Notes: a model not told the origin generated them from the letters alone. A stretch of DNA of 64,000 nucleotides from Halobacteriales archaeon YIM A00013 (GCA_025041195.1 JAKCFM010000001.1:1426001-1490000); one strand, 5' to 3'. Positions 45,727-55,006 are shown, counted from the stretch's first letter. A program made the numbers and translations.

Positions 45727-48222
45727 ATGAGTGACGACAGATCCACTGATGAGACAGCTGTACAGCCCGATGGTGGCCACGCGAGCCAGCCGCTTGCCGA
45801 GCCCACGTCGAAGCAATCCGCACTCCGCCGGTTTTTCACGCGGGATGATCTCCCTCCGTACGGCGCGCTCCGGCGATGGCTGCTCACGACAAATCACAAG
45901 GATGTTGGCGTGCTCTACGTCATTACCGCGCTGTTGTTTCTCGTGTTCGGTGGCGTGCTGGCGCTGTTGATGCGCGTTGAGCTGTTGACACCCGTTGGAG
46001 ACTTTTTGAGTGCCGACGGATACAACCAGACCGTTTCAACACACGGGTTAATCATGGTGTTCTGGTTTCTCTCGCCGTTTGCGTTCGGCTTTGCGAACTA
46101 CATCGTGCCACTGCAGATTGGCGCGAAAGATCTCGCGTTTCCACGGCTCAACGCCCTGAGCTACTGGCTCTATCTGTTTTCGGGAATACTAATCGGACTC
46201 TCATTTTTCCAGGGTGGGAGTTTCTCGGGCGGCTGGACGATGTACGCGCCGTTGTCGGTCCCAAACTATATGCCACAGATCGGGTCGACGACGACGATCC
46301 TCGCGCTCACGCTGTTTGTTATTTCAGTCACCGTTTCGTCAGTGAACTTCCTGACGACGATGCACCGCATGCGCGCACCGGGGCTCACGCTCCGGCGGAT
46401 GCCGCTGTTCACCTGGTCAATTTTGCTCACCGTCTGGATGATGCTGTTCGCGTTCGCGGCGTTGCTGGCCGCACTCCTGATTTTGAGCTCCGATCGCATT
46501 CTCGGGACAACCTACTTCACCGCTGAAGGGACGCCCGGATCGTTGCTCTGGACGCATCTGTTCTGGTTTTTCGGCCATCCAGAGGTGTATATCGTCTTTT
46601 TCCCGGCACTGGGAGCGATGGCGGAGATGTTCCAGACGTTCACCGGTCGCCGGCTGGTCGGTCGCAAGTGGTTTATCGTTTCAATGCTGCTCGTTGCGCT
46701 CCAGAGCTTTCTGGTCTGGATGCACCACATGTTTCTCACATCGATCAATCTCCAGATCAAGACGCTGTTTATGATCACGACGATCGGCATTTCCCTGCCG
46801 TTCGACCTGATGGTGTTCTCGTTGATCTACACGATGGTGAAAGGCAGGTTGCGATTCACGACGCCGTTTTTGTTCGCGTTTGGGTCGCTGTTCGTCTTCA
46901 TCATCGGCGGTATCACAGGCGTCTTTCTCGGAGCAGTTGTTCTTGATTACCAGCTCAGGGGCACCTACTGGGTGGTGGCGCATTTCCACTACGTGATGGT
47001 CTCTGGGGTCATGGCGCTCGTCGGTGCGCTGTACTACTGGTATCCGAAGCTCACCGGTCGGATGTTCAACCGCCGGCTCGGAAAGCTCTCGTTCTGGCTG
47101 TTTTTCGCCGGTTTCAACCTGCTGTATTTCCCGATGTTCATCGCCTGGGAGACGCCACGACGCGTGTTCGACTACCCAGCAGAGCTCACTGGCTTTCATC
47201 AGCTCGCCACCGTCGGTGGGTTTCTGCTCGGGTTTGCGTTTTTGCTCGTCATCTGGAACTGTTATCGCAGCCTCTGGGACGGCGAGCCGGTCAGTTCGAA
47301 TCCCTGGGCGCACGCCACCACTGCTGAGTGGGCCATTCCCTCGCCACCACCCCTGGAAAACTACCCAGGCATGCCGTCCTACGAAAGCGGCTCACTCGAC
47401 TTTCTGGACCGTGACTCAGTCACGACTGATGGTGGCACGGTCACGAAGCCGACGCCCTCGGGGCATGACGGTCACGACAGCCACGCGAGTCCCTGGCCGC
47501 TAGGGATCTCGATCGGCTCGTTCGTGTTGTTCCTCGGACTCTCAGGCGTCGCCACCGGCGGCATCTACGTCCCACTCACGATCATTGGCGGTGGGCTGCT
47601 TGCCGTCACCCTGCTTGGATTCGGGATGGAATCGTTTTCTGTTACAGAGCCCGCTGTTGCCGAACGGTGGCCGTTCGCGGGGATCGAAAACGGAAAGCTG
47701 GGCGTCTGGATCTTCCTGGCTTCGGACATCGTCCTGTTCGGTGCGTTCGTTGGCTCATACGCCTTCCTCCGAGCGGGATACGGCTGGCAAGCCTGGGAGA
47801 TCGTCCCGCATAACCCAATCCCAGGATTGATCAACACGTACATCTTGCTGACGAGCAGTTTCTGTGTGGTGTTAGCCCTCGTCGCCGCCCAGAAGGGCAG
47901 ACGGTGGGGCGTCGTCGCCGGGCTGACGACAACGCTGTTGCTCGGGATTGCCTTTTTGATCAACAAAGGAATCGAATGGGTCGAGCTCTTTCACCACAAC
48001 GTCTGGCTGTCCACGGACGTGCAGGCCTCAACGTTCTTTTTGACGACCGGACTGCACGGACTGCACGTCGTGCTTGGCCTCGTGATCGTGCTGTATATGA
48101 TCCCGCGAGCGCTCAATGGAGCGTATCTCGACGATGAACGGCCAGTGGAGTATTTCGGCCTCTACTGGCACTTTGTCGATATCGTCTGGTTGTTCCTGTT
48201 CCCGCTGTTCTACATCCTCTAA
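45727..48222 (+). CDS. coxA: Cytochrome c oxidase subunit I-III fusion
   Basis: An 831-residue protein. Residues about 45-520 are subunit I: the heme ligands in NQTVSTHGLIMVF, the CuB region FFGHPEVYIVFFP, and the AHFHYVMVSG heme-ligand pair. After a hydrophilic linker (about residues 560-585) and two short segments, the last 200 residues are subunit III (KLGVWIFLASDIVLFGAF, THLHGLHVV-like GLHGLHVVLGL and FGLYWHFVDIVW). The I-III fusion is known in haloarchaea and some bacteria. It pumps protons while reducing O2. Confidence 0.96.
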   Translation: MSDDRSTDETAVQPDGGHASQPLAEPTSKQSALRRFFTRDDLPPYGALRRWLLTTNHKDVGVLYVITALLFLVFGGVLALLMRVELLTPVGDFLSADGYNQTVSTHGLIMVFWFLSPFAFGFANYIVPLQIGAKDLAFPRLNALSYWLYLFSGILIGLSFFQGGSFSGGWTMYAPLSVPNYMPQIGSTTTILALTLFVISVTVSSVNFLTTMHRMRAPGLTLRRMPLFTWSILLTVWMMLFAFAALLAALLILSSDRILGTTYFTAEGTPGSLLWTHLFWFFGHPEVYIVFFPALGAMAEMFQTFTGRRLVGRKWFIVSMLLVALQSFLVWMHHMFLTSINLQIKTLFMITTIGISLPFDLMVFSLIYTMVKGRLRFTTPFLFAFGSLFVFIIGGITGVFLGAVVLDYQLRGTYWVVAHFHYVMVSGVMALVGALYYWYPKLTGRMFNRRLGKLSFWLFFAGFNLLYFPMFIAWETPRRVFDYPAELTGFHQLATVGGFLLGFAFLLVIWNCYRSLWDGEPVSSNPWAHATTAEWAIPSPPPLENYPGMPSYESGSLDFLDRDSVTTDGGTVTKPTPSGHDGHDSHASPWPLGISIGSFVLFLGLSGVATGGIYVPLTIIGGGLLAVTLLGFGMESFSVTEPAVAERWPFAGIENGKLGVWIFLASDIVLFGAFVGSYAFLRAGYGWQAWEIVPHNPIPGLINTYILLTSSFCVVLALVAAQKGRRWGVVAGLTTTLLLGIAFLINKGIEWVELFHHNVWLSTDVQASTFFLTTGLHGLHVVLGLVIVLYMIPRALNGAYLDDERPVEYFGLYWHFVDIVWLFLFPLFYIL

Positions 48223-48228
48223 CGAACC

Positions 48229-48489
48229 ATGGCAAACACAAAACTCTACACCGTGATTTACGTCGTACTGTTCGTCTTTGCGACCGCGCAGGTTGCGATC
48301 GAAGGAATGTCGCTGGGCTTTGAACTCGCCGTCGGGCTCATCATCGGGCTCTCGGTGGTCAAGGCCGTCCTCGTCGCTGGCTATTACCAGCATCTGTTCA
48401 CCGAACCGCGGTCGGTGACCTATGTGGTGCTCAGTGGCCTGCTCACGGCGCTCGCACTCACGTTCGCCGCATCGTATTCGATCACGTGA
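48229..48489 (+). CDS. coxD: Cytochrome c oxidase subunit IV
   Basis: An 86-residue protein with three hydrophobic segments: about 8-22, 26-50 and 60-83. AVLVAGYYQHLFTEPRS matches the prokaryotic subunit IV family. It follows the I-III fusion by 6 bases and completes the oxidase operon. Confidence 0.85.
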   Translation: MANTKLYTVIYVVLFVFATAQVAIEGMSLGFELAVGLIIGLSVVKAVLVAGYYQHLFTEPRSVTYVVLSGLLTALALTFAASYSIT

Positions 48490-48535
48490 GCATCGGTTCG
48501 TAGCGCCTTTTTCGAGCGGATCCAATCACTCACTG

Positions 48536-48781
48536 ATGAGTACTCCGGGGGATATCTCACCCACTGATCTCTCGCCGATGGCATGGCGGTTGCTCCGTGT
48601 TGGAGCTGGCTTCGAACAACGGGCTGTTGAACGATCAATCGATGAAATACAACAGGCGCACATTTCGATGCTCGAACGGGGCGCACGGTCGCTTTCTCCG
48701 GCACGTCGAGCAACGCTGTTCGAACTGTACGCCGACGAACTCACCACCGAACAGATTCGAGCCATTGTGGACAATTTTTGA
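48536..48781 (+). CDS. Small helical hypothetical protein
   Basis: An 81-residue protein from the ATG at 48536. It is rich in Arg, Glu and Ala, with helix-forming segments AWRLLRVGAGFEQRAVERSIDE and LFELYADELTTEQIRAI. No membrane segment. Family not recognised. It is placed 46 bases after coxD on the same strand and 62 bases before the DASS transporter. A longer reading upstream in this frame overlaps coxD. Confidence 0.55.
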   Translation: MSTPGDISPTDLSPMAWRLLRVGAGFEQRAVERSIDEIQQAHISMLERGARSLSPARRATLFELYADELTTEQIRAIVDNF

Positions 48782-48843
48782 ACCAATACTGGTTAGGAAA
48801 TCGAAATGATTATTACTGCTTCCTAGAATGTGGCTGTGTATCA

Positions 48844-50439
48844 ATGATACACCGGTTACAATCGGCTGTTCGCAGTAGAATGAGCATCTTCCTGGTGGCG
48901 CTACTCGGTGCGGTAGTGATTGCAGGCTTACCAACACCGGAGGGGCTCTCGATTCGGGGCCAGTACGCGCTGTCGACGATGTACTTCGCGGCGGTGTTGT
49001 GGATTTCTGGGGCCGTTCCGCTTGCGGTGACAGCGCTGTCCATTCCGGCGTTGCTGACCGCCTTTGGTGTGTACGCGGACCTTGATCAGGCGTTGCGGGG
49101 GTTTGCCGACCATCTGATCTTTCTGTTTATCGCAGGATTCATGCTGGCCAATGCGCTTCAGAAGTACGACATCGACCGCCGGATCGCGCTGTATATGATC
49201 GTCCGACTGGGGAGTTCCCCCCGGTTTTTGGTGTTGGCAGTGATGTGTGCGACGGCGATACTCTCTATGTGGGTGTCGAATACGGCAACGACGGCGATGA
49301 TGACGCCGATTGCGCTCGGCGTGCTCACGCAGGTGATTGGTCGCGAAGAAATCGAATCGCGGGATGATCACGTTGCGACGGATGGCGGGCTCGCACAGGC
49401 TGGTGATGGGTTTACCAACATTCAGCTGTCGATGTTGCTCGGCACGGCGTATGCGGCCAGCGTTGGTGGTGTTGGGACGCTTATTGGGACGCCACCGAAC
49501 GCGGTGTTGGCCACACAGCTAGAGGCGATGCACAATTATGAGATTGGATTCGTTGATTGGTTGTTCATCGGGCTGCCAATCGTCTTCGTTACGCTGCCGC
49601 TGGTCTGGTATCTGTTGACCTACCAGTTCTACCCGCCACGGATCGATGACGTTGGTGCGGCCAGGGAACAGGCACGCACGGAGCTTGCGGAGCTCGGAAC
49701 GCTCTCGTCCCGTGGGCGATGGGCGCTGTACATTTTCACGGCGACAGCACTGTTGTGGATGATCGGTGGGTTAGACCGGCTCGCCGAGTCGTTCCTTGGG
49801 CCAATGTGGCTGACCACGCTGTTTGGTGGCGAGGGAATGACGGTGTTGGGCGTCGAGGGCCACCAGGGACTGCTGTATTACGTGATGGTCGGTTTGTATG
49901 CCATCCCAGCGCTGGTGCTCGCCGAGACGATGACAATCGATGAGCTGCTCGACATCGACTGGGGCGTGATTTTGCTGTTCGGTGGCGGGATTTCGCTTGC
50001 CGATTCGCTTGCAGACACCGGCGCAACCGAGTGGATCGCCCAGTCCGTCTTCGATGGGCTAACCGGTGCACCAATCATTGTGGTCGTCGGGGCGGTGGTG
50101 TTGCTCATCATCTTCCTGACGGAGATGACCTCAAACACGGCGACGGCGTCGATTATCGTTCCGGTGTTGATCTCTATCGGTGGGACGTTCGCAGCGACGC
50201 TTGGGCTCGCACCCGTCTCTGCGGGGATCTTTCTGGCAGTGAGTGGCGCGATCGCGGCGAGTTTCGCGTTTGCGTTGCCGGTCGCCACACCACCGAACGC
50301 CATTGTCTTCGGAAGCGGCTATCTCGAACAGAGTCACATGATGCGCGCGGGCGTCATCCTCAACCTCGTGATGACCGCCGTGTTGACAATACTGATCTGG
50401 TTGTTGTTCCAGTTCGTCTGGCCAGTCGTCCTCTGGTGA
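48844..50439 (+). CDS. DASS/SLC13 family sodium-coupled anion permease
   Basis: A 531-residue protein with about 11-12 hydrophobic segments. The substrate-site signatures are the paired SNT motifs MWVSNTATTAMMTP and TEMTSNTATASIIVPV, with VGTLIGTPPNAV and the second hairpin LPVATPPNAIVFG. These identify divalent anion:Na+ symporters for dicarboxylate, citrate or sulfate. Start set at ATG 48844; an ATG 66 bases upstream adds a Cys-rich unlikely lead. Confidence 0.93.
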   Translation: MIHRLQSAVRSRMSIFLVALLGAVVIAGLPTPEGLSIRGQYALSTMYFAAVLWISGAVPLAVTALSIPALLTAFGVYADLDQALRGFADHLIFLFIAGFMLANALQKYDIDRRIALYMIVRLGSSPRFLVLAVMCATAILSMWVSNTATTAMMTPIALGVLTQVIGREEIESRDDHVATDGGLAQAGDGFTNIQLSMLLGTAYAASVGGVGTLIGTPPNAVLATQLEAMHNYEIGFVDWLFIGLPIVFVTLPLVWYLLTYQFYPPRIDDVGAAREQARTELAELGTLSSRGRWALYIFTATALLWMIGGLDRLAESFLGPMWLTTLFGGEGMTVLGVEGHQGLLYYVMVGLYAIPALVLAETMTIDELLDIDWGVILLFGGGISLADSLADTGATEWIAQSVFDGLTGAPIIVVVGAVVLLIIFLTEMTSNTATASIIVPVLISIGGTFAATLGLAPVSAGIFLAVSGAIAASFAFALPVATPPNAIVFGSGYLEQSHMMRAGVILNLVMTAVLTILIWLLFQFVWPVVLW

Positions 50440-50742
50440 CTAGATCCAGACGAACACGTAGACGTACGTAAAGCCAAAGAACGTGCAGATGAACGCCGCA
50501 ACAATTTTGAGATGGTAGACGAACAGCTCGTCTGTCTCAGTATCGTTCGCCGACTCGTAGCGGTCGCGTTCCGTTTCATCCAGCGCATCGTCGTGTCGTT
50601 CACCCAGGTGTAACGCACACAATCGCTCGGTCGGAAACGGCCGATCACAGAACGGACAGCGATCGGCTGGCGTCACATCCTCAGGAACGGACGTTGCGAG
50701 TGACTGACCCCTTGCATCGTCGTGTGGAAATTGGCGTGGCAT
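50440..50742 (-). CDS. C2H2-like zinc finger protein with one membrane segment
   Basis: A 100-residue protein. CPFCDRPFPTERLCALHLGERH (residues about 29-50, read here in parts: CPFC, then ALHLGERH) is a C2H2-type finger. A hydrophobic C-terminal segment (residues about 78-100, ending YVYVFVWI) anchors it. Such DUF7410-like proteins occur beside cox genes in haloarchaea. It converges on the DASS gene and precedes no gene of the oxidase, though the next membrane gene, 50744, ends one base from its start. Confidence 0.7.
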   Translation of the reverse strand: MPRQFPHDDARGQSLATSVPEDVTPADRCPFCDRPFPTERLCALHLGERHDDALDETERDRYESANDTETDELFVYHLKIVAAFICTFFGFTYVYVFVWI

Positions 50743-50743
50743 A

Positions 50744-52132
50744 TCAGGAGACGAATGGCGGCGCCGCGTACGGTTGTAACACGATCCACATGCTCACCAC
50801 GGTGTAGGCCATCATGGTCACGACCAGCGGATACTGGATCCGTAGCGGCTGGAGCGTGCCGGTGAACAGTTCGAACGCACTCGCGTGTGCGACCCAGACA
50901 GCAACGACGTGGCCGAAAAGCACGAGCAGCAACTGGAGGGCCCCGATCCACGGACCGGGAACGAGCCGAACCGGAACCATGGAGCCACCGAGCGGCTGAA
51001 CGATCGCAACCAGCAGCACTGGGAGTAGTTCAAGCAGATAGCCCAGATAATGCGCGAGATGGTAGCTGGCGGCGATCGCCAACAATGATGGCACGAACCG
51101 ACCGGCGATCACGTCCGCGGAGACAAACGTCGGCCCCGTCCGTCGAGTGTACCGGACGGCCAGCCGATACACGAACAAAAACAGCAGATAGCCACCGACA
51201 AGCGCGAGCAGATAGACGGCCAGCGCAGCAACGCCAGGTCCGGGGACGATTGATCGAACGACTGTGGCCCACAGCTCGGTCCCAGTGAGTCCATCGTACG
51301 TTGTCGCCCAGAGGATGGCGATGACGAAGCGAACGTCACCCCATCGCACGAGATCGGCGGCTGGCGAGCGTATCGTGAGCGTGCCGTTGTCGAAGTGAAG
51401 CGGTGCGACGCTCCCATAGGCGCGAAACACCCTGGAAATCGGGTCGATCCGTTCGAACCACCGACTGCCAACAAGCCAGCCCCCACCAATGGTGAGCAGC
51501 GAGTAGCCGATGATCACCGCGCTGAGCAGCCGCGGATCGGTGGCGAGTGGCGTCACAACCTCAAGAAACACAAGTCCCAGCAAGCCACCGACAGCGGCCC
51601 ACCGTTCGAGCACGGGTGGTATCTGACGTCTGCGACCACCACCATCAACTGCGTCGACGATCGTTCGCCAGGGGTTGAGCAGTGGCCAGCTGTTGGCGAA
51701 CAGATACACGGAGATGGTGAAGCCAGCCCACCAGCCAACCCAGACGAACAGTATCGTGAGACTGCTCAACGGAGCGACGGGGCCAACGAATCCAACGACG
51801 AGGAGAACGAGCAGCCAGCCGACCGAGAGCCAGCCGACCCGCCCACCGAGCCTTTGCAGCCAGTTGGGGAGTCGAACGGTTACGGAACGCCGGCTGAACC
51901 AACAGAGAAACTCCCGATCGGTCACCGTCGCGGTGAGCAAAAACGAGCTGAAGACGACGCCACCGCCAGTTGATAGCAACAGCCACTGGGGGACGGTTAC
52001 GGGTTCGTCAGAGGGACGTATCGCACCAGCGTGGGCAAGCACCGGATCACAGAGCCACAGTGTGAGACAGCCAGCAAGAGCGAACAAGCAACTCACACGC
52101 ACCCATCGGAGGGACCACTTCGAAGGCATCAA
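50744..52132 (-). CDS. Polytopic membrane protein of unknown function
   Basis: A 462-residue protein with about 11 hydrophobic segments and an N-terminal segment that may be a signal anchor. Short loops contain polar conserved-looking stretches (NSWPLLNPWRTIVDAVD and ATTYDGLTGTELW). I recognise no transporter signature. It lies between two membrane genes on the same strand, near the oxidase operon on the other strand, so a role in respiratory membrane assembly is possible but only inferred. Confidence 0.75.
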   Translation of the reverse strand: MMPSKWSLRWVRVSCLFALAGCLTLWLCDPVLAHAGAIRPSDEPVTVPQWLLLSTGGGVVFSSFLLTATVTDREFLCWFSRRSVTVRLPNWLQRLGGRVGWLSVGWLLVLLVVGFVGPVAPLSSLTILFVWVGWWAGFTISVYLFANSWPLLNPWRTIVDAVDGGGRRRQIPPVLERWAAVGGLLGLVFLEVVTPLATDPRLLSAVIIGYSLLTIGGGWLVGSRWFERIDPISRVFRAYGSVAPLHFDNGTLTIRSPAADLVRWGDVRFVIAILWATTYDGLTGTELWATVVRSIVPGPGVAALAVYLLALVGGYLLFLFVYRLAVRYTRRTGPTFVSADVIAGRFVPSLLAIAASYHLAHYLGYLLELLPVLLVAIVQPLGGSMVPVRLVPGPWIGALQLLLVLFGHVVAVWVAHASAFELFTGTLQPLRIQYPLVVTMMAYTVVSMWIVLQPYAAPPFVS

Positions 52133-52133
52133 A

Positions 52134-52577
52134 TCAGCCGACGAGAACGAGTTGGCCTGCGATCACGGCGATGGCGATACAGCCGAGCAGCCAGAGCGCT
52201 ACGCCGGTGGCTTCTGCGCTCTTGCGGCCGTGACTGCGCAGTGAAACGTAGATTCCCGAGATGAGATAGCCACCGAGAATTCCACCAAGCACGACGGCGA
52301 TGAGGATGCCCGCGGTCTGGCCCGCAAACTGCCCGATTGAGTCACTGGCGAGAAACGCTAGCGTTCCCCCGCCGGCGACGGCAACAAGAAGCAAAAATCC
52401 GAGGATCCAGCTGGGCGGAATATCCTCCTCGGCGGTGGCTGACTGTGGTGGGGGTGTGGCCCGGTTCGATTGGCTCGTTCGCAGTTGGGTGTACACCACC
52501 ACCACCGCCACGAGCAACACACCCATCGATACGGTGAGTGCGACCGTGTTTGAGAGTATCATGGTGTACCACCCCAT
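52134..52577 (-). CDS. Four-helix membrane protein of unknown function
   Basis: A 147-residue protein with hydrophobic segments at about 11-31, 55-76, 84-110 and 125-145; an internal ATG at 52562 would shorten it by five residues. A linker rich in Pro, Gln, Ser and Ala follows the first segment. No family recognised. It starts the three-gene minus-strand run 52577-50440. Confidence 0.7.
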   Translation of the reverse strand: MGWYTMILSNTVALTVSMGVLLVAVVVVYTQLRTSQSNRATPPPQSATAEEDIPPSWILGFLLLVAVAGGGTLAFLASDSIGQFAGQTAGILIAVVLGGILGGYLISGIYVSLRSHGRKSAEATGVALWLLGCIAIAVIAGQLVLVG

Positions 52578-52633
52578 AGCGAGCCATCCCTAATAAGAAT
52601 TGTAGCGAACGGTCAGTTCAGTTAGATGAGTTG

Positions 52634-53209
52634 TCACTCGAAGTCGCGGCGCATCGCAATCTCGAACCAGGGGCAGAGTCTGAGTTGGCGGTACTGACGG
52701 GGATTCTCGTACAGTCGTTCGTACGGAACCCAAAGATAGCCACCAACTTCGTCCGGATCCGGATCAAGTGTCGTCTCATCGAGCGTGCATTTCAACACTG
52801 AGCACACCTCGAACTCGACGCCGTCATTGAGATAGTATCGTTTGTACTCGAACTTATCCGTCACCCGGAGATCTGCGTACTGCGACGGCTCGATGCCGAG
52901 CTCTTCTTCGAGGCGCTCTTCGGTGGCATCGATCTGGGTCTGTCCCTCGATGGGATGGGAGGCGACGGTTCCATCCCAGTGTGTGTCCCAGAGTCGTTTG
53001 TCTGCGCTGCGCTGTGCGAGCAGAATGTTTCCGTCACCATCGAACACGAGTGCGGTGAACGCTCGGTGGCGGATTCCGTCACCGGTGTGGGCGGTGAGTC
53101 GGTTGACGACCTCCTGCGGGTTGTCATCGCCGTCCACAGCGACGACGTTCTGGGCCGCATTCTCGTGCGACAGCTCGTCGTCGGACGACGAGATCGAATC
53201 TGTGGCCAT
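52634..53209 (-). CDS. Nudix protein, isopentenyl-diphosphate isomerase-like but lacking the catalytic Cys
   Basis: A 191-residue protein. The IDI type I/Nudix layout is present: HRAFTALVFDGDGNILLAQRS, W-D-G-T-V-A-S-H-P where bacterial enzymes have V-C-G-H-P, the Nudix box RLEEELGI, the E-V-C site at VEFEVCSV and a C-terminal LCPWFEIAM like E. coli SPWM. The Cys that acts as the acid/base in type I isomerase is Ala here. So it may be an inactive isomerase or another Nudix hydrolase. The N-terminal 25 residues are acidic and unconserved. Confidence 0.8.
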   Translation of the reverse strand: MATDSISSSDDELSHENAAQNVVAVDGDDNPQEVVNRLTAHTGDGIRHRAFTALVFDGDGNILLAQRSADKRLWDTHWDGTVASHPIEGQTQIDATEERLEEELGIEPSQYADLRVTDKFEYKRYYLNDGVEFEVCSVLKCTLDETTLDPDPDEVGGYLWVPYERLYENPRQYRQLRLCPWFEIAMRRDFE

Positions 53210-53260
53210 GCGCGTGACTCAGTGTGGTGATCTTAAGGCCTCTTCGAATTCCGTGGTGGG

Positions 53261-53680
53261 CTACCCAAGCCGTTCATCCAGAATAAGTCGCGTTTTCGTG
53301 CTCTTTACCTCCTCTAACCCGCGTGCTTTGGTAATCAGATCGTTCACTCGTCGCGTGTCAGTTGCATCGACAACCAGCACAATGTCTTCTTCGCCGCTCA
53401 CCTGCCAGACGAAATCGACCTCATCCCACTCGGCCATGCACTCAGACACTGCCGTCGTGTCTACGTCTACTGCGACGGAAATCTCAACCATCGCCTTGAC
53501 GTTACCCGTCCGCGTCGACACCGTAAATCGCTCGATGACTCCATTATCGACCAGCCGATCGACTCGATTTCTGACCGTCCCCTCGGAGGTGTCGACCGTC
53601 GAGGCGATCTCCGTGTAGGGCATTCGAGCATCTCGACGGAGGACGTTCAGGATATCCCGATCGAGACTGTCCATTTCCAT
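53261..53680 (-). CDS. Lrp/AsnC family transcription regulator
   Basis: A 139-residue protein. The N-terminal winged helix (DSLDRDILNVLRRDARM and TEIASTVDTSEGTVRNRV) is followed by a RAM effector-binding domain (VEISVAVDVDTTAVSECM, VSGEEDIVLVVDAT). Full-length for the family. It is divergent from carA, which has an inverted repeat in the shared 102-base region; this fits a feast/famine regulator controlling nitrogen-linked genes and itself. Confidence 0.9.
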   Translation of the reverse strand: MEMDSLDRDILNVLRRDARMPYTEIASTVDTSEGTVRNRVDRLVDNGVIERFTVSTRTGNVKAMVEISVAVDVDTTAVSECMAEWDEVDFVWQVSGEEDIVLVVDATDTRRVNDLITKARGLEEVKSTKTRLILDERLG

Positions 53681-53723
53681 TGAGGTTATTGTGTAACAGT
53701 GGCCGTCACTTGTGAATTACGAT

Positions 53724-53744
53724 ATTCGAAGTGAGATTTCGAAT
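53724..53744. promoter_or_regulatory. Inverted repeat between lrp and carA
   Basis: ATTCGAA at 53724-53730 and TTCGAAT at 53738-53744 form a perfect 7-base inverted repeat with a 7-base spacer. Lrp-family proteins bind sites of this kind, and it sits 39 bases from carA and 44 from lrp. It is a candidate operator, not proven. Confidence 0.55.
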
Positions 53745-53782
53745 GACAATGGTTAAGGCGATCAATAGATACTTTTTTCGTA

Positions 53783-54850
53783 ATGACGAACGCCTACGTT
53801 GCGCTCGAGGGGGGACGTGTGGTCACCGCTCGCTCTCGTGCTCCGGGTCGTGCTCAAGGGGAACTGGTGTTCACAACCGCATACACCGGATACGAGGAGA
53901 GTCTCACCGATCCATCGTACGAAGAGCAGGTGTTAACCTTTTCCTATCCGTTGATCGGCAACTACGGCGTCCGCGAGGAGCGATTCGAATCCGACCGGGT
54001 GCATCCACGGGCAGCCGTCGCCCGCGAGCTGACCGACGATGTCGCTGCGTGGCTTACAGAAGAAGGCATTCCAGCGGTTGATCAGCTCGACACGCGCGAA
54101 CTTGTGATTGCCATTCGTGAGGAGGGTGCGATGAAGTGTGGAATCGCTGCTGGCCCGGACGCAACACCCGAGCAGGCGCTTGAGGAGCTCGCTGCGTGCG
54201 TGTCGATGAGCGATCACACCGAGATTGGCGAACAGGTGACGGTTGACAGTCCCGTCGCGTACAATCGCGACGGCAACGGGCCAGACGTCGCCCTCATCGA
54301 CTGTGGTGCAAAAGGCTCGATCATCACGTCGCTCATCGATCGCGGCGCAACGGTCCACGTGTTGCCCTGTGACATCACCGCAGACGACGTCACGGAGCTT
54401 GCGCCGGATATACTGTTCATCTCGAATGGCCCCGGCGACCCGAAGAACTTCGAGGCGGCCGGTGAGCTCGTCTCGACGTTCGCTGGCGACATTCCGATGG
54501 CCGGGATCTGTCTCGGCCAGCAGGTGATCGCCGACGCGCTCGGTGGCGACACCGAGAAGATGACGTTTGGCCATCGTGGCGTCAACCAGCCCGTCCGCGA
54601 TCTCCGCTCCGGACAGGTGCTCATGACGACCCAGAACCACGGCTACACGGTCAGCGATCCCGGCCAGCTCGAAGTGACCCAGGTGAACGTCAACGACGAC
54701 ACGCCAGAGGGACTCGACAGCGACGAACTCAACATCATCACCCGGCAGTATCACCCAGAGGCCAACCCTGGCCCAGAAGACACGCTCGGCTTTTTCGACG
54801 ACGTTGTGGCGCTTTCTGGCTCGACGAAAGCAATCTCCTCAGCGGACTGA
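53783..54850 (+). CDS. carA: Carbamoyl-phosphate synthase small subunit
   Basis: A 355-residue glutaminase subunit supplying ammonia for carbamoyl phosphate. The N-terminal domain begins ATG 53783 with AYVALEGGRVVTA and contains GYEESLTDPSYEEQVLTFSYPLIG. The class I amidotransferase triad is Cys in GICLGQQV, and His and Glu in QYHPEANPGP. The large subunit gene carB is not in this window, so it must be elsewhere. Downstream is a degraded ATPase gene. Confidence 0.96.
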   Translation: MTNAYVALEGGRVVTARSRAPGRAQGELVFTTAYTGYEESLTDPSYEEQVLTFSYPLIGNYGVREERFESDRVHPRAAVARELTDDVAAWLTEEGIPAVDQLDTRELVIAIREEGAMKCGIAAGPDATPEQALEELAACVSMSDHTEIGEQVTVDSPVAYNRDGNGPDVALIDCGAKGSIITSLIDRGATVHVLPCDITADDVTELAPDILFISNGPGDPKNFEAAGELVSTFAGDIPMAGICLGQQVIADALGGDTEKMTFGHRGVNQPVRDLRSGQVLMTTQNHGYTVSDPGQLEVTQVNVNDDTPEGLDSDELNIITRQYHPEANPGPEDTLGFFDDVVALSGSTKAISSAD

Positions 54851-54975
54851 ACACACGACAAACATCATTTTTGTGGTGATCATTGCTGAGTAATAGCAGT
54901 TGCAGGTGAGTTCCAGCGCTCTGTTCGCTTCGGCGGTTGCGCCGTTCGGTTACCGGGCTGAACGATGGTCACGAA

Positions 54976-55006
54976 TAGCCTAATCTGAGTTAGCCTAATT
55001 CAGATT
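54976..55006. promoter_or_regulatory. DtxR-box-like repeats
   Basis: TAGCCTAAT occurs at 54976-54984 and again at 54991-54999, 15 bases apart, and the second copy is TTAGCCTAA, the core of the DtxR/IdeR-type operator. AATCTGA (54982-54988) and TCAGATT (55000-55006) add a 7-base inverted repeat. In haloarchaea such sites bind iron-dependent regulators. It lies upstream of a degraded gene, so it may be a leftover of a former regulated gene. Confidence 0.5.
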
